A stretch of DNA of 64,000 nucleotides. Origin: JBBROS01 sp965260935. Its GTDB lineage: Bacteria > Pseudomonadota > Alphaproteobacteria > Acetobacterales > Acetobacteraceae. Below the pieces are notes generated by a model. That model worked only from the letters and a program-made list of their open reading frames with translations. It did no database searches and was not told the DNA's origin. The stretch is taken from positions 558,001 through 622,000 of the forward strand of contig OZ253374.1 in assembly GCA_965260935.1 (NCBI GenBank), in the 5' to 3' direction. Shown here piece after piece: positions 52,683-60,864 of this stretch (within the stretch, counting starts at the first letter, position 1; the number at the start of each line of letters is the position of its first letter). The translations under genes were made by a program, and so were the position numbers.

Positions 52683-55600
52683 CAAGACCCCATCTGCTTG
52701 ATGCCCTGCGCGGCCAGGTGCTGCTCTGCGACGGCGGCATGGGCAGCCGGGTCCAGGCGCTCACGCTGGACATCGAGCGCGACTACTGGAACCAGGAGAA
52801 CTGCACCGAGGTGCTGAACCTGTCCCGTCCGGACCTGGTGCGGGAAATCCACCGCGGCTACTTCGAGGCCGGCGCGGACATGGTGGAAACCAACACCTTC
52901 GGCGGCAGCACGATCACCCTGGCCGAATTCGGGTTGCAGGACCGGGCGCGCGAGATCAACCAAGTCGCCGCCGAGCTGGCGCGCGAAGCGGCCGAGACGT
53001 TCTCGGACGGACGCCATCGCTACGTCATCGGCAGCGTCGGGCCTGGCACGAAGCTGCCGACGCTCGGCAACATCGCCTACGACCCGCTGGAGGCCGGCAT
53101 CGCCGAGCAATGCCGCGGCCTGATCGCCGGCGGCGTGGACGCGATCCTGATCGAGACCTGCCAGGACACCCTGCAAATCAAAGCCGCCGTCAACGCCGCC
53201 AAGCTGGCCCGGCAAGAGGCCGGCGCCGACACGCCCGTGTTCGTGCAGGTCACGGTCGAGACCACCGGGACCCTGCTGGTCGGACCGGACATCGCCGCCG
53301 CCGCGACCGTGATCCACGCCCTCGACGTGCCCTTGATCGGCCTCAATTGCGCCACCGGCCCGCAGGAGATGTCGGAGCACGTCCGGTGGCTGGCGGCGAA
53401 CTGGCCCGGGCTGATCTCGGTGCAGCCGAACGCCGGGCTGCCGGAACTGGTCGACGGCAAGACGCACTATCCGCTCGACCCGGCGCAGATGGCGAGCTGG
53501 ATGGAACGGTTCATAGCCGAGGACGGCCTCAACCTGATCGGCGGCTGCTGCGGCACCAGCACGCCGCATATCCAGGCGTTGGACGCGATGCTGAACAAGG
53601 GGGGCGCGAGGCGGCCCGCCCCCGTGCCGCGCAAGCCGGTCTGGGTGCCGAGCGTGGCAAGCCTCTACGGGCAAACCGCGCTCAGGCAGGAGAACAGCTA
53701 CTTCTCCATCGGCGAACGCTGCAACGCGAACGGCAGCAAGAAATGGCGCGAGCTGCAAGAGGCCGGCGATTGGGACGGTTGCGTCGCCATCGGGCGCGAG
53801 CAGGTCGCCGAGGGATCGAACAGCCTCGACCTGTGCACGGCCTTCGTCGGGCGCGACGAGGTCGCGGAGATGAACGAGGTCGTCACCCGGTTCACCGCGA
53901 GCGTCAACGCGCCGCTCGTGATCGACAGCACGGAAACCCCGGTGATCGAGGCGGCCCTGAAGCTGCACGGCGGCAAGCCGATCATCAACTCGATCAACTT
54001 CGAAGACGGGGAGAAGGCCGCGGCCGACCGTCTCGTGCTCGCGAAGAAGTTCGGCGCGGCGGTCATCGCCCTGACCATCGACGAGACCGGGATGGCCAAG
54101 ACGCCGGAAGCCAAGCTGGCGATCGCCCGGCGGCTCGTCGCCTTCGCCTGCGACAAGCACGGCCTGCCGCAATCCGACCTGCTGATCGACCCGCTGACCT
54201 TCACGGTCGCGACCGGCAACGAGGACGACCGCAAGCTCGGGCAATGGACGCTGGAGGGGATCAAGCTGATCCGCGACGAGTTCCCGGACATCCAGATCAT
54301 CCTCGGCCTGTCCAACATCTCCTTCGGCCTGAACGCCGCCGCCCGCGCGGTGCTGAACTCGGTGTTCCTGGACCACGCGGTGCGCGCGGGGATGAGCGGC
54401 GCGATCGTCCACGTCAGCAAGATCAGGCCCTTGCACCTCATCCCGCCCGCCGAGGTCGAGGTCATGGAAGACCTGCTGTTCGATCGGCGGCGCGAGAATT
54501 ACGACCCGCTGCAGCGCTTGCTGGAGATGTTCGCCGAACGCAAGGCGGCAGACGCGGTCAAGAAGGTGCGGGCCGAGACGGTGGAAGGCCGCTTGAAGGA
54601 CCGGATCGTCGACGGGGACCGCAAGGGCCTGCACGAGGAGCTTGAGCAAGCGCTCGCCCGGCACAAGCCGCTCGACATCATCAACACGATCCTGCTGGAC
54701 GGCATGAAGGTGGTCGGCGAGCTGTTCGGGGCGGGCAAGATGCAGCTCCCGTTCGTGCTCCAGTCGGCGGAAACGATGAAGGCGGCCGTCGCCTATCTGG
54801 AGCCGCTGATGGAGCGGGTCGAGGGGCAGGAGAAAGGCACCATCGTGCTGGCGACGGTGAAGGGAGACGTCCACGACATCGGCAAGAACCTGGTCGACAT
54901 CATCCTGACCAACAATGGCTACCGGGTCGTGAACCTCGGCATCAAGGTCCCGCTGACCGACATGGTCGCCGCCGTCCGCGAGCACCGCGCGCACGCCATC
55001 GGCATGTCCGGCCTGCTGGTGAAATCAACCGTGGTAATGCGCGAGAACCTTGAGGAATTGACCCGGCAGGGCCTAGACATCCCCGTCATGCTCGGCGGCG
55101 CGGCGCTCACCCGCAACTACGTCGAGGACGACTGCGTGCAAGCCTACGCGTGCGGCCGGGTGGCCTACGCGCGGGACGCGTTCGACGGGCTGCACCTGAT
55201 GGACAAGGTGACGGGCAACGACTTCGACGGCTATCTGACAGCCGTCCAGGCCAAGAGGGCGGGCAAGGCCCGCAACACGAAGCGGAGTCTGGGGCAAGCC
55301 GACGCGAAAGCGTTCCGGCCCGTCGACCTGGCCGCGGTGCAGCAGAGGCGTCAGCGGCTCACCGCGGGCGTGCCGGTGGCGGAGCCGCCGTTCTGGGGCT
55401 CAAGGGTCATCTCGGCGCCCACGAAGGCGGTGATCCCGTTCCTGAACGAGCGCAGCCTCTATCAATTCCAGTGGGGCTTCCGCAAGCAAGGCAAGTCCCT
55501 TGAGGATTTCCTCGGTTGGGCCAAGCAGGAGCTGCGCCCGGTCATGCGCCGGATGCTGGGAATCGCCGAAGCGGAGGACATCCTCAAGCCGCAAGCCATC

Positions 55601-56164
55601 TACGGCTACTGGAAAGCGGCCGGCCAGGGCAACGACCTGATCGTCTTCGAGCCGGACGGGCAAACGGAACTGTGCCGCTTCGGCCTGCCGAGGCAGCCCA
55701 AGGAGGACGGCGAATGCATCGCCGACTTCTTCCGCGACGTCGACGACGCGGAACGGGACGTGATCGGGCTGCAGGTCGTCACCGTCGGCCAGAAAGCCAG
55801 CGACATGGCGCGCGTCTGGTTCGAGGACAACCGCTACCAGGACTACCTTTACCTGCACGGCTTGTCCGTGGAAGTGGCCGAGGCGATGGCGGAGTACACG
55901 CATAAACGCATCCGCGCCGAGCTCGGGTTCGCGGCCGAGGACGACCGCGACATGGAAAAGATGCTGGCGCAAAGCTACCGCGGAAGCCGCTACTCGTTCG
56001 GCTACCCTGCTTGCCCGAAGCTGGAGGACCAGGCCCCGCTTCTGCGGCTGCTCGGCGCGGAGCGCATCGGCGTCGCGTTGTCTGACGAGTGGCAGTTGCA
56101 CCCCGAGCAGTCAACCAGCGCCATCGTCGTCATCAACCCGAAGGCGAAGTACTTCTCGGTGTAG
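52679..56164 (+). CDS. metH: Cobalamin-dependent methionine synthase
   Basis: Transfers the methyl group from methyltetrahydrofolate via cobalamin to homocysteine; 1161 residues, close to the normal full length. The zinc/homocysteine domain has C224 (GLNCATGP) and C290-C291 (GGCCGTS). The pterin domain follows (RCNANGSKKWRELQEAGDW). The cobalamin domain has GDVHDIGKN near 730 (lower-axial His). The reactivation domain (about 870-1161) has RGSRYSFGYPACP near 1100. Its ATG overlaps the stop of the ArsR-methyltransferase gene, so it is under that regulator's operon. Confidence 0.98.
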   Translation: MTRPHLLDALRGQVLLCDGGMGSRVQALTLDIERDYWNQENCTEVLNLSRPDLVREIHRGYFEAGADMVETNTFGGSTITLAEFGLQDRAREINQVAAELAREAAETFSDGRHRYVIGSVGPGTKLPTLGNIAYDPLEAGIAEQCRGLIAGGVDAILIETCQDTLQIKAAVNAAKLARQEAGADTPVFVQVTVETTGTLLVGPDIAAAATVIHALDVPLIGLNCATGPQEMSEHVRWLAANWPGLISVQPNAGLPELVDGKTHYPLDPAQMASWMERFIAEDGLNLIGGCCGTSTPHIQALDAMLNKGGARRPAPVPRKPVWVPSVASLYGQTALRQENSYFSIGERCNANGSKKWRELQEAGDWDGCVAIGREQVAEGSNSLDLCTAFVGRDEVAEMNEVVTRFTASVNAPLVIDSTETPVIEAALKLHGGKPIINSINFEDGEKAAADRLVLAKKFGAAVIALTIDETGMAKTPEAKLAIARRLVAFACDKHGLPQSDLLIDPLTFTVATGNEDDRKLGQWTLEGIKLIRDEFPDIQIILGLSNISFGLNAAARAVLNSVFLDHAVRAGMSGAIVHVSKIRPLHLIPPAEVEVMEDLLFDRRRENYDPLQRLLEMFAERKAADAVKKVRAETVEGRLKDRIVDGDRKGLHEELEQALARHKPLDIINTILLDGMKVVGELFGAGKMQLPFVLQSAETMKAAVAYLEPLMERVEGQEKGTIVLATVKGDVHDIGKNLVDIILTNNGYRVVNLGIKVPLTDMVAAVREHRAHAIGMSGLLVKSTVVMRENLEELTRQGLDIPVMLGGAALTRNYVEDDCVQAYACGRVAYARDAFDGLHLMDKVTGNDFDGYLTAVQAKRAGKARNTKRSLGQADAKAFRPVDLAAVQQRRQRLTAGVPVAEPPFWGSRVISAPTKAVIPFLNERSLYQFQWGFRKQGKSLEDFLGWAKQELRPVMRRMLGIAEAEDILKPQAIYGYWKAAGQGNDLIVFEPDGQTELCRFGLPRQPKEDGECIADFFRDVDDAERDVIGLQVVTVGQKASDMARVWFEDNRYQDYLYLHGLSVEVAEAMAEYTHKRIRAELGFAAEDDRDMEKMLAQSYRGSRYSFGYPACPKLEDQAPLLRLLGAERIGVALSDEWQLHPEQSTSAIVVINPKAKYFSV

Positions 56165-56184
56165 GGCTCCGATCGCCTCACACA

Positions 56185-56224
56185 TAAGCAGGCCTGCGCG
56201 ACGCAAGCCGTGCAAGCCTGCTTG
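56185..56224. repeat. Partial copy C of the intergenic palindrome
   Basis: TAAGCAGGCCTGCGCGACGC followed by AAGCCGTGCAAGCCTGCTT forms a single hairpin matching the outer hairpin of copies A and B (TAAGC...GCTTG). The second (AGCGTGCCGGCACGCT) module is absent. It lies 20 bases after the metH stop and may act as its 3' structure. Confidence 0.6.
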
Positions 56225-56298
56225 GCGCCCGAAATCGTCTCCGGGGCAATGTCATCGGGCACGCGAATGCTCTAGACCGGCGCGGGCGTTAGGGGCTG

Positions 56299-57192
56299 TT
56301 GACGTTGGACCGGGTGCAGCGAATAGCGATTGGGACCGTCGTCGTCGGCATCGTCGTGCTGGCGATGAAGGCCCTCGCTTGGCTGTTGACGGACAGCGCG
56401 GCCTTGTACTCCGACGCGCTTGAAAGCGTCGTGAACGTCGTCGCCAGCCTCGTGGCCTTCGGCGCCTTGCGGCTCTCGGCCAAGCCCGCCGATGCGAACC
56501 ACCCGTACGGGCATCAGAAGGCGGAGTTCTTCTCCGCAGTGATCGAGGGCGTGCTCATCATCGTGGCCGCGATCTCGATCCTGCAACATGCCTGGCAGAC
56601 CTGGCGGCATCCCGTCGTGCTCGACACGCCATGGCTCGCGTTGTCGCTCACCGTCGCGTCAACGGCGGTCAACGGAGGCTGGGCGGCATTGCTGATGCGG
56701 GTGGGGCAGGCGCAACGCTCGGCGGCGTTGGTCGCGGATGCCCGCCACCTCTGGTCCGACGTGGTGACATCGGCGGGCATCCTGGCCGGGCTTGCGGTCG
56801 TCCTGGCCACGGGAATCCACTGGCTCGACCCCTTGCTGGCCGCGGCGGTCGCGCTGCACGTCTTGTGGTCCGGCCTGACCGTCGTCCGCGGCTCCGTCGG
56901 GGGCCTGATGGACGAAGCCCCGGACAAGGCAACGATGGAGCGCCTTCGAATTGCGGTGAGCGAACACGCCGACGGCGCGCTCGAAGCGCACGACTTGCGT
57001 ACCCGCCACGCGGGAAAGCTCACGTATCTGGAGTTCCACCTGGTCGTGCCGGGGTCCATGCGGGTCGACGAGGCGCACCGGATCTGCGACCGCGTGGAAG
57101 CAGCCTTGAAGTCCGAAGTCGAAGGCCTTGTCGTGACGATCCACGTCGAGCCTGAAGGAAAGGCCAAGCACCAGGGCGTGTTGGTCATTTAG
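56299..57192 (+). CDS. Cation diffusion facilitator (FieF/CzcD type)
   Basis: Metal exporter of 297 residues with six helices: LKDAG-type Asp in SAALYSDALESVVNV near residues 34-48, the conserved HPYGHQKAEF loop, and the cytoplasmic C-terminal ferredoxin-like domain (VPGSMRVDEAHRICDRVEAAL). Start: TTG at 56299, or a TTG at 56305 nine bases after GGGG; both give MxLDRVQ-type N-termini. Exports Zn, Fe, Co or Cd; which is not clear. Confidence 0.88.
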   Translation: MTLDRVQRIAIGTVVVGIVVLAMKALAWLLTDSAALYSDALESVVNVVASLVAFGALRLSAKPADANHPYGHQKAEFFSAVIEGVLIIVAAISILQHAWQTWRHPVVLDTPWLALSLTVASTAVNGGWAALLMRVGQAQRSAALVADARHLWSDVVTSAGILAGLAVVLATGIHWLDPLLAAAVALHVLWSGLTVVRGSVGGLMDEAPDKATMERLRIAVSEHADGALEAHDLRTRHAGKLTYLEFHLVVPGSMRVDEAHRICDRVEAALKSEVEGLVVTIHVEPEGKAKHQGVLVI

Positions 57193-57377
57193 GAGACAGG
57201 CAAGCGGACCGGCCCCGGCGCCCCGAGCCCGGTTAAGCCCCTGTTCATTCCGGCGGGAGAGAATGCCCGGGTGAACCATCGGCTGTCATCGGAACGCCCG
57301 CAACCTTGCTCACCGGAACCACCGCCGCCGCCCGGTTGGCGCCCCCGTCCTGGCGCGTCCGTTCCCGCCAGGCCGGG

Positions 57378-57971
57378 ATGGCTCGCCCGGCGGTTGCCGC
57401 CCTGCTGCTTCACCTTTCCATGCTTTTGCCCATGGCCGTGGGCAGAACGGGGCAACATCCGGAACGGGCAGCGGTCGTCACGATCGAGCTGGTCGATCAG
57501 GCGGCACGGATGGAGGCCACGGAAAGCCAGGCCGTGGATCGCGAAAGGAAAACGGCCGAGCCGTTCAAGCGGGCCGACGCGAACGCCCAAGCCGAGCCTC
57601 CCCGGCAAGGCAACGCGGCCAACACGCCAAGCGTCGCTAAAAATCAGGAAAACCGGGCCGGCCTGAAAATCACGGGCGACAACGTCGTCCCGCCCCGGCT
57701 CGACGCCAGGTTTCATAACGCCCCGCCAGCATACCCGGCGAACGCCCTACGCGGACACGTGGAAGGCGACGTGCTGCTGGCCATCCGCGTGACGGCTGCC
57801 GGCTTGCCCGGCTTGATCATCGTTCAAGCAAGCAGCGGCGACCCAGAACTCGACCGGGCGGCGAAGGACGCGGTGGCGCGTTGGAGATTCCTGCCCGCGC
57901 GGAACGCCGGCGCGGCCGTCTCGTTTGACTTCAAGCAAGCAATCCGCTTTCGCCTTGGAGGAACATCATGA
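57378..57971 (+). CDS. TonB-family energy transducer
   Basis: 197 residues from the ATG at 57378. The membrane helix is at residues 4-22 (PAVAALLLHLSMLLPMAV), then a charged, Pro-rich linker and the TonB C-terminal domain from about residue 112, with APPAYPANALRGHVEGDVLL and DPELDRAAKDAVARWRFLP. A TTG at 57306 would add 24 residues. It transmits proton-motive energy to outer-membrane receptors. It is immediately followed by cobalamin adenosyltransferase (ATGA), hinting at B12 uptake, though no exbB, exbD or receptor gene is in the window. Confidence 0.85.
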   Translation: MARPAVAALLLHLSMLLPMAVGRTGQHPERAAVVTIELVDQAARMEATESQAVDRERKTAEPFKRADANAQAEPPRQGNAANTPSVAKNQENRAGLKITGDNVVPPRLDARFHNAPPAYPANALRGHVEGDVLLAIRVTAAGLPGLIIVQASSGDPELDRAAKDAVARWRFLPARNAGAAVSFDFKQAIRFRLGGTS

Positions 57972-58522
57972 TCAGGATCGACCGCGTTGTCACCCGCGGC
58001 GGCGACGAAGGGCAAACCTCCCTGGGCGACGGGACCCGCGTCGGCAAGAGCGACCTACGCGTGGAAGCCTACGGCACGGTGGACGAGGCAAACGCCACGA
58101 TCGGCTTGCTGAGGCTGCACACGGCCGGCAACGCCGAGGTCGACGCGATGCTCGCACGGATACAGAACGACTTGTTCGATGTCGGGGCCGACCTCTCCGT
58201 CCCCGGCGAAGCAGGCGAGCGGCTGCGCGTGACCGACGCGCCGAGCGTGAGGCTGGAAGCCGAAGTGGCGGCGATGAACGCCGGGCTCGCGCCATTGTCG
58301 AGCTTCGTGCTGCCAGGCGGGACGCCGGCCGCAGCGCACGCCCACTTGGCGCGGACCGTGGTGCGCCGGGCAGAGCGGCTGGTGGTGCGGCTTTCCCGCG
58401 AGCAGGCCGTCAATCCCGCCGTCATTCGCCTGCTGAACCGCCTGTCCGACCACTTGTTCGTGGTGGGCCGCCGGCTGAACCCCGACGGCGACGTCCTGTG
58501 GACCCCTGGCGCGAACAGGTGA
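57968..58522 (+). CDS. Cob(I)alamin adenosyltransferase, PduO type
   Basis: Makes adenosylcobalamin from cob(I)alamin and ATP; 184 residues. The ATP-binding motif is RGGDEGQTSLGDGTRV near residues 10-25, and later signatures are SFVLPGGTPAAAHAHLART and LNRLSDHLFVVGRRLN. Normal length for the PduO-type domain. It overlaps the tonB-like gene (ATGA) and the following permease (GTGA), one coupled cluster. It supplies the B12 coenzyme for adenosylcobalamin enzymes; metH uses the methyl form. Confidence 0.93.
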   Translation: MIRIDRVVTRGGDEGQTSLGDGTRVGKSDLRVEAYGTVDEANATIGLLRLHTAGNAEVDAMLARIQNDLFDVGADLSVPGEAGERLRVTDAPSVRLEAEVAAMNAGLAPLSSFVLPGGTPAAAHAHLARTVVRRAERLVVRLSREQAVNPAVIRLLNRLSDHLFVVGRRLNPDGDVLWTPGANR

Positions 58523-59661
58523 GCGATCCGGAGAAACATCCTCCGCTAGAAACGCGCGGCAACACCGGCAATATCTCAAATCCTGCGATGCAGGACACCC
58601 GGTCGCCGCCGGACGAAGGCGACATGCCGCTGCCGCAGGACCCGCGCACGGTGTTCCTGGGCGGGCTGTTCTTCTTCGCCTGCCTCGCGCTGCTGTCGGT
58701 TGGCCGCGAAGTCATCCTGCCGATCGTGATCGCGCTGGTGTTGAAGCTGCTGCTGCAACCCCTCGTTCGTCTGCAGCAGCGCTTCAAGATACCCAAGGTG
58801 CTCGGCGCGGCCGTTGCCGTTCTCGTCCTGGTCGGCGTGCTCGCGGCGCTGGCGGTGATCCTGTCGAACCCGGCCAGCAACATGGTCCGCAACCTCCCGG
58901 ACTTGATCGAGAAGGTCCGCGCTCGCGTCGAAGTCCTGCAACGGTTCGCAGACCACGCCGCGAGGTTTCTGGAACCGTTGGGCGTCAACGGCACGAACCC
59001 GCTCGGATCGCTCAAGCTCGAACCGGGCAACATCGCCGGGGTGCTCGCCGGCGGCGCAAGCGCCTTCGCATCGCACCTGCTCGAGATTCTGCTCATCCTC
59101 TTCTACATGCTCGCGTTCGGCGACACGTTCATGCGAAGGCTCGTCGAGGTGCTTCCCCGGTTCAAGGACAAGAAGGACGCGGTCGAGATCACGAGCGCCG
59201 TGGAACACGACATTTCCGCATACCTGCTCACGATAACGATCATAAATGCCGTGGTCGGGGTCGCGAACGGCCTGGTGACGTGGGCATTCGGCATTCCAGG
59301 CGCGCCGTTCTGGGGCGTGATCGCGTTCGCGTTCAATTACGTCCCGATCCTCGGCCCGTTGGCTGGCGTGTCGCTGTTTGCCCTGGTGGGCCTGGCCGTA
59401 TTGGGGCCGACGTGGGCGGCCTTGCTGCCAGCCGCCGCCTATCTCGCGATCCACCTTGCGGAAGGCGAGATGATCACGCCGATGCTGTTGGCCAAGCGAT
59501 TCACGCTCAATCCCGTCGCGGTCATCATCGCGCTCATCTTCTGGTATTGGATGTGGGGCATCCAAGGGGCCATCCTCTCGATCCCGTTGCTCGCGATAAC
59601 CAAGATCGTGGCCGACCGGCTACGCCCGCTCCGCGCCATCGGCCACCTGCTCGAAGGCTGA
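58519..59661 (+). CDS. AI-2E family (PerM/TqsA-like) membrane transporter
   Basis: 380 residues from a GTG that overlaps the adenosyltransferase stop (GTGA); an internal ATG at 58588 is an alternative. The first 40 residues are polar, followed by eight hydrophobic segments (for example LGGLFFFACLALLSVGREVI, then VLGAAVAVLVLVGVLAALAV), a large extracytoplasmic loop, and the signature FNYVPILGPLAGVSLFALVG and EGEMITPMLLAKRFTLNPVAV. The family includes autoinducer-2 and proton/Na exporters; the substrate is not known. Confidence 0.85.
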   Translation: MSDPEKHPPLETRGNTGNISNPAMQDTRSPPDEGDMPLPQDPRTVFLGGLFFFACLALLSVGREVILPIVIALVLKLLLQPLVRLQQRFKIPKVLGAAVAVLVLVGVLAALAVILSNPASNMVRNLPDLIEKVRARVEVLQRFADHAARFLEPLGVNGTNPLGSLKLEPGNIAGVLAGGASAFASHLLEILLILFYMLAFGDTFMRRLVEVLPRFKDKKDAVEITSAVEHDISAYLLTITIINAVVGVANGLVTWAFGIPGAPFWGVIAFAFNYVPILGPLAGVSLFALVGLAVLGPTWAALLPAAAYLAIHLAEGEMITPMLLAKRFTLNPVAVIIALIFWYWMWGIQGAILSIPLLAITKIVADRLRPLRAIGHLLEG

Positions 59662-60117
59662 GGCGCTCGTCAGCCGGCGGCATCCCCGCGCAGCCAGCGC
59701 CCCGGCCGGCAACAGGCAAACATCGTTTCTGACGCTTGGCTCTTTGACAAGCCGCAATCTGACCCAAGCTAATGCAATCAGGCGAGCCTAAAGCCCGGCA
59801 ACCGCGCTATGTATCGACTTAGCCGCCGGTTTTACGTAGGCTCGCTCCAATGCGCTGCTCATTGGAAACTGCGTTTGTTCGGTTCAGGACAAAGGCAAAG
59901 CTATGCTGGGTTCGGCTTCGGCTGTATGGGAACGCCATGTTGGCTCGTGTTTATGGTCAGATGAATCCTCCGATTGCTAGTATGGTTGAGTCAAAGGCAA
60001 AAGGACTTAAATTGTCGGTTAGTGTCTGGCGTCAGGCGTTGCGGCCAGGGTTGCCGCAACTGGCAACAAAACAAGGGCCTGGCCCAACCGTTTTGGAATC
60101 GAATTGAGTTTGCAGCG
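59662..60117. other. 456-base intergenic gap with AT-richer centre
   Basis: No supported gene. The stretch from about 59840 to 60115 has visibly lower GC than the neighbours. A frame from 59850 to 60107 (85 codons) has unusual codons and no known domain; a longer open frame, in phase with the EIIA gene, exists only because the spacer lacks stops. The region probably holds the promoter of the PTS genes, with the hairpin at 60038-60060. Confidence 0.5.
60038..60060. promoter_or_regulatory. Perfect hairpin upstream of the EIIA gene
   Basis: GTTGCGGC-CAGGGTT-GCCGCAAC is an exact eight-base stem with a seven-base loop, 57 bases before the EIIA ATG. It has no T-run, so it may be an operator or mRNA leader structure. 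Confidence 0.45.
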
Positions 60118-60537
60118 ATGATCGGCCTCGTGCTTGTAACTCACGGCCATTTGGCGGACGAGTTCCGGCTGGCGCTGGAACACGTCGTCGGGCCGCAGCG
60201 CAACGTCGCGACGATATGTATCGGGCCGGAGGACGACATGGAAAGTCGCCGGGCCGATATCCAGGAACGTATCGCGAGCGTCGACACCGGGGACGGCGTC
60301 GTCGTCGTGACCGATATGTTTGGGGGCACGCCGAGCAACCTGGCCATCTCGATGATGAGCCGGCCCGGCGTGGAGGTCATCTCGGGGATGAACCTTCCCA
60401 TGCTGGTCAAGCTGGCAAAGGTCCGTTCCAGCCAGACCATCGGCGAATGCGCCGCGTGCGCGGAAGCGGCCGGGCGGAAATACATCGCCACCGCGTCCCA
60501 CGTGCTGCCGTCTTGCTGCAAGGCGGCGACGGGGTAA
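60118..60537 (+). CDS. PTS EIIA component, mannose family
   Basis: Regulatory phosphocarrier of 139 residues beginning MIGLVLVTHGHLADEFRLAL. The phosphorylated His is His9 in LVTHGH. The conserved MFGGTPSNLAISM stretch follows. No IIB, IIC or IID component is nearby, so it is not a sugar transporter; in alphaproteobacteria this protein works in the regulatory PTS with HPr and EI encoded next. The start is the ATG at 60118; the upstream part of the frame is spacer. It is three bases from ptsH. Confidence 0.93.
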   Translation: MIGLVLVTHGHLADEFRLALEHVVGPQRNVATICIGPEDDMESRRADIQERIASVDTGDGVVVVTDMFGGTPSNLAISMMSRPGVEVISGMNLPMLVKLAKVRSSQTIGECAACAEAAGRKYIATASHVLPSCCKAATG

Positions 60538-60540
60538 GCC

Positions 60541-60864
60541 GTGGCAGACCCGCTGAACGGCGATCACGGCGGGACCGAGGCTGCCAGCACGACATTGCTG
60601 ACGCGCACCGTGGCCGTGGTAAACCGGCGGGGGTTGCACGCGCGGGCCGCGGCCAAGCTCGTCACGGTTGCGGAACGGTTCGGCGCGTCCGTCGAGGTGG
60701 TCCGCGACGGGCAAAGCGTGTCGGCCCGGTCCATCATGGGGCTTATGATGCTCGGCGCGGGACAAGGGTCGTCGATCGAGCTGCAAGCGGACGGCTGGGA
60801 CGCGAAGGAAGCGCTGGACGCCCTTGCCGAGCTTGTCGAGGCCGGATTCAATGAGCAGGATTGA
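60541..60864 (+). CDS. ptsH: HPr phosphocarrier
   Basis: 107 residues from a GTG start. It has an N-terminal extension of about 20 residues before the HPr fold. Phosphorylation site His33 is in RRGLHARAAAKL. Ser64 in ARSIMGLM is the position used by HPr kinase, so regulation by HprK is plausible; no hprK gene is in the window. The end overlaps the EI start by 14 bases. Confidence 0.93.
   Translation: MADPLNGDHGGTEAASTTLLTRTVAVVNRRGLHARAAAKLVTVAERFGASVEVVRDGQSVSARSIMGLMMLGAGQGSSIELQADGWDAKEALDALAELVEAGFNEQD

Noticed and set aside
59850..60107. 85-codon frame in the gap before the EIIA gene
   Set aside because: Odd codon use and no recognisable product; kept only as part of the gap description.
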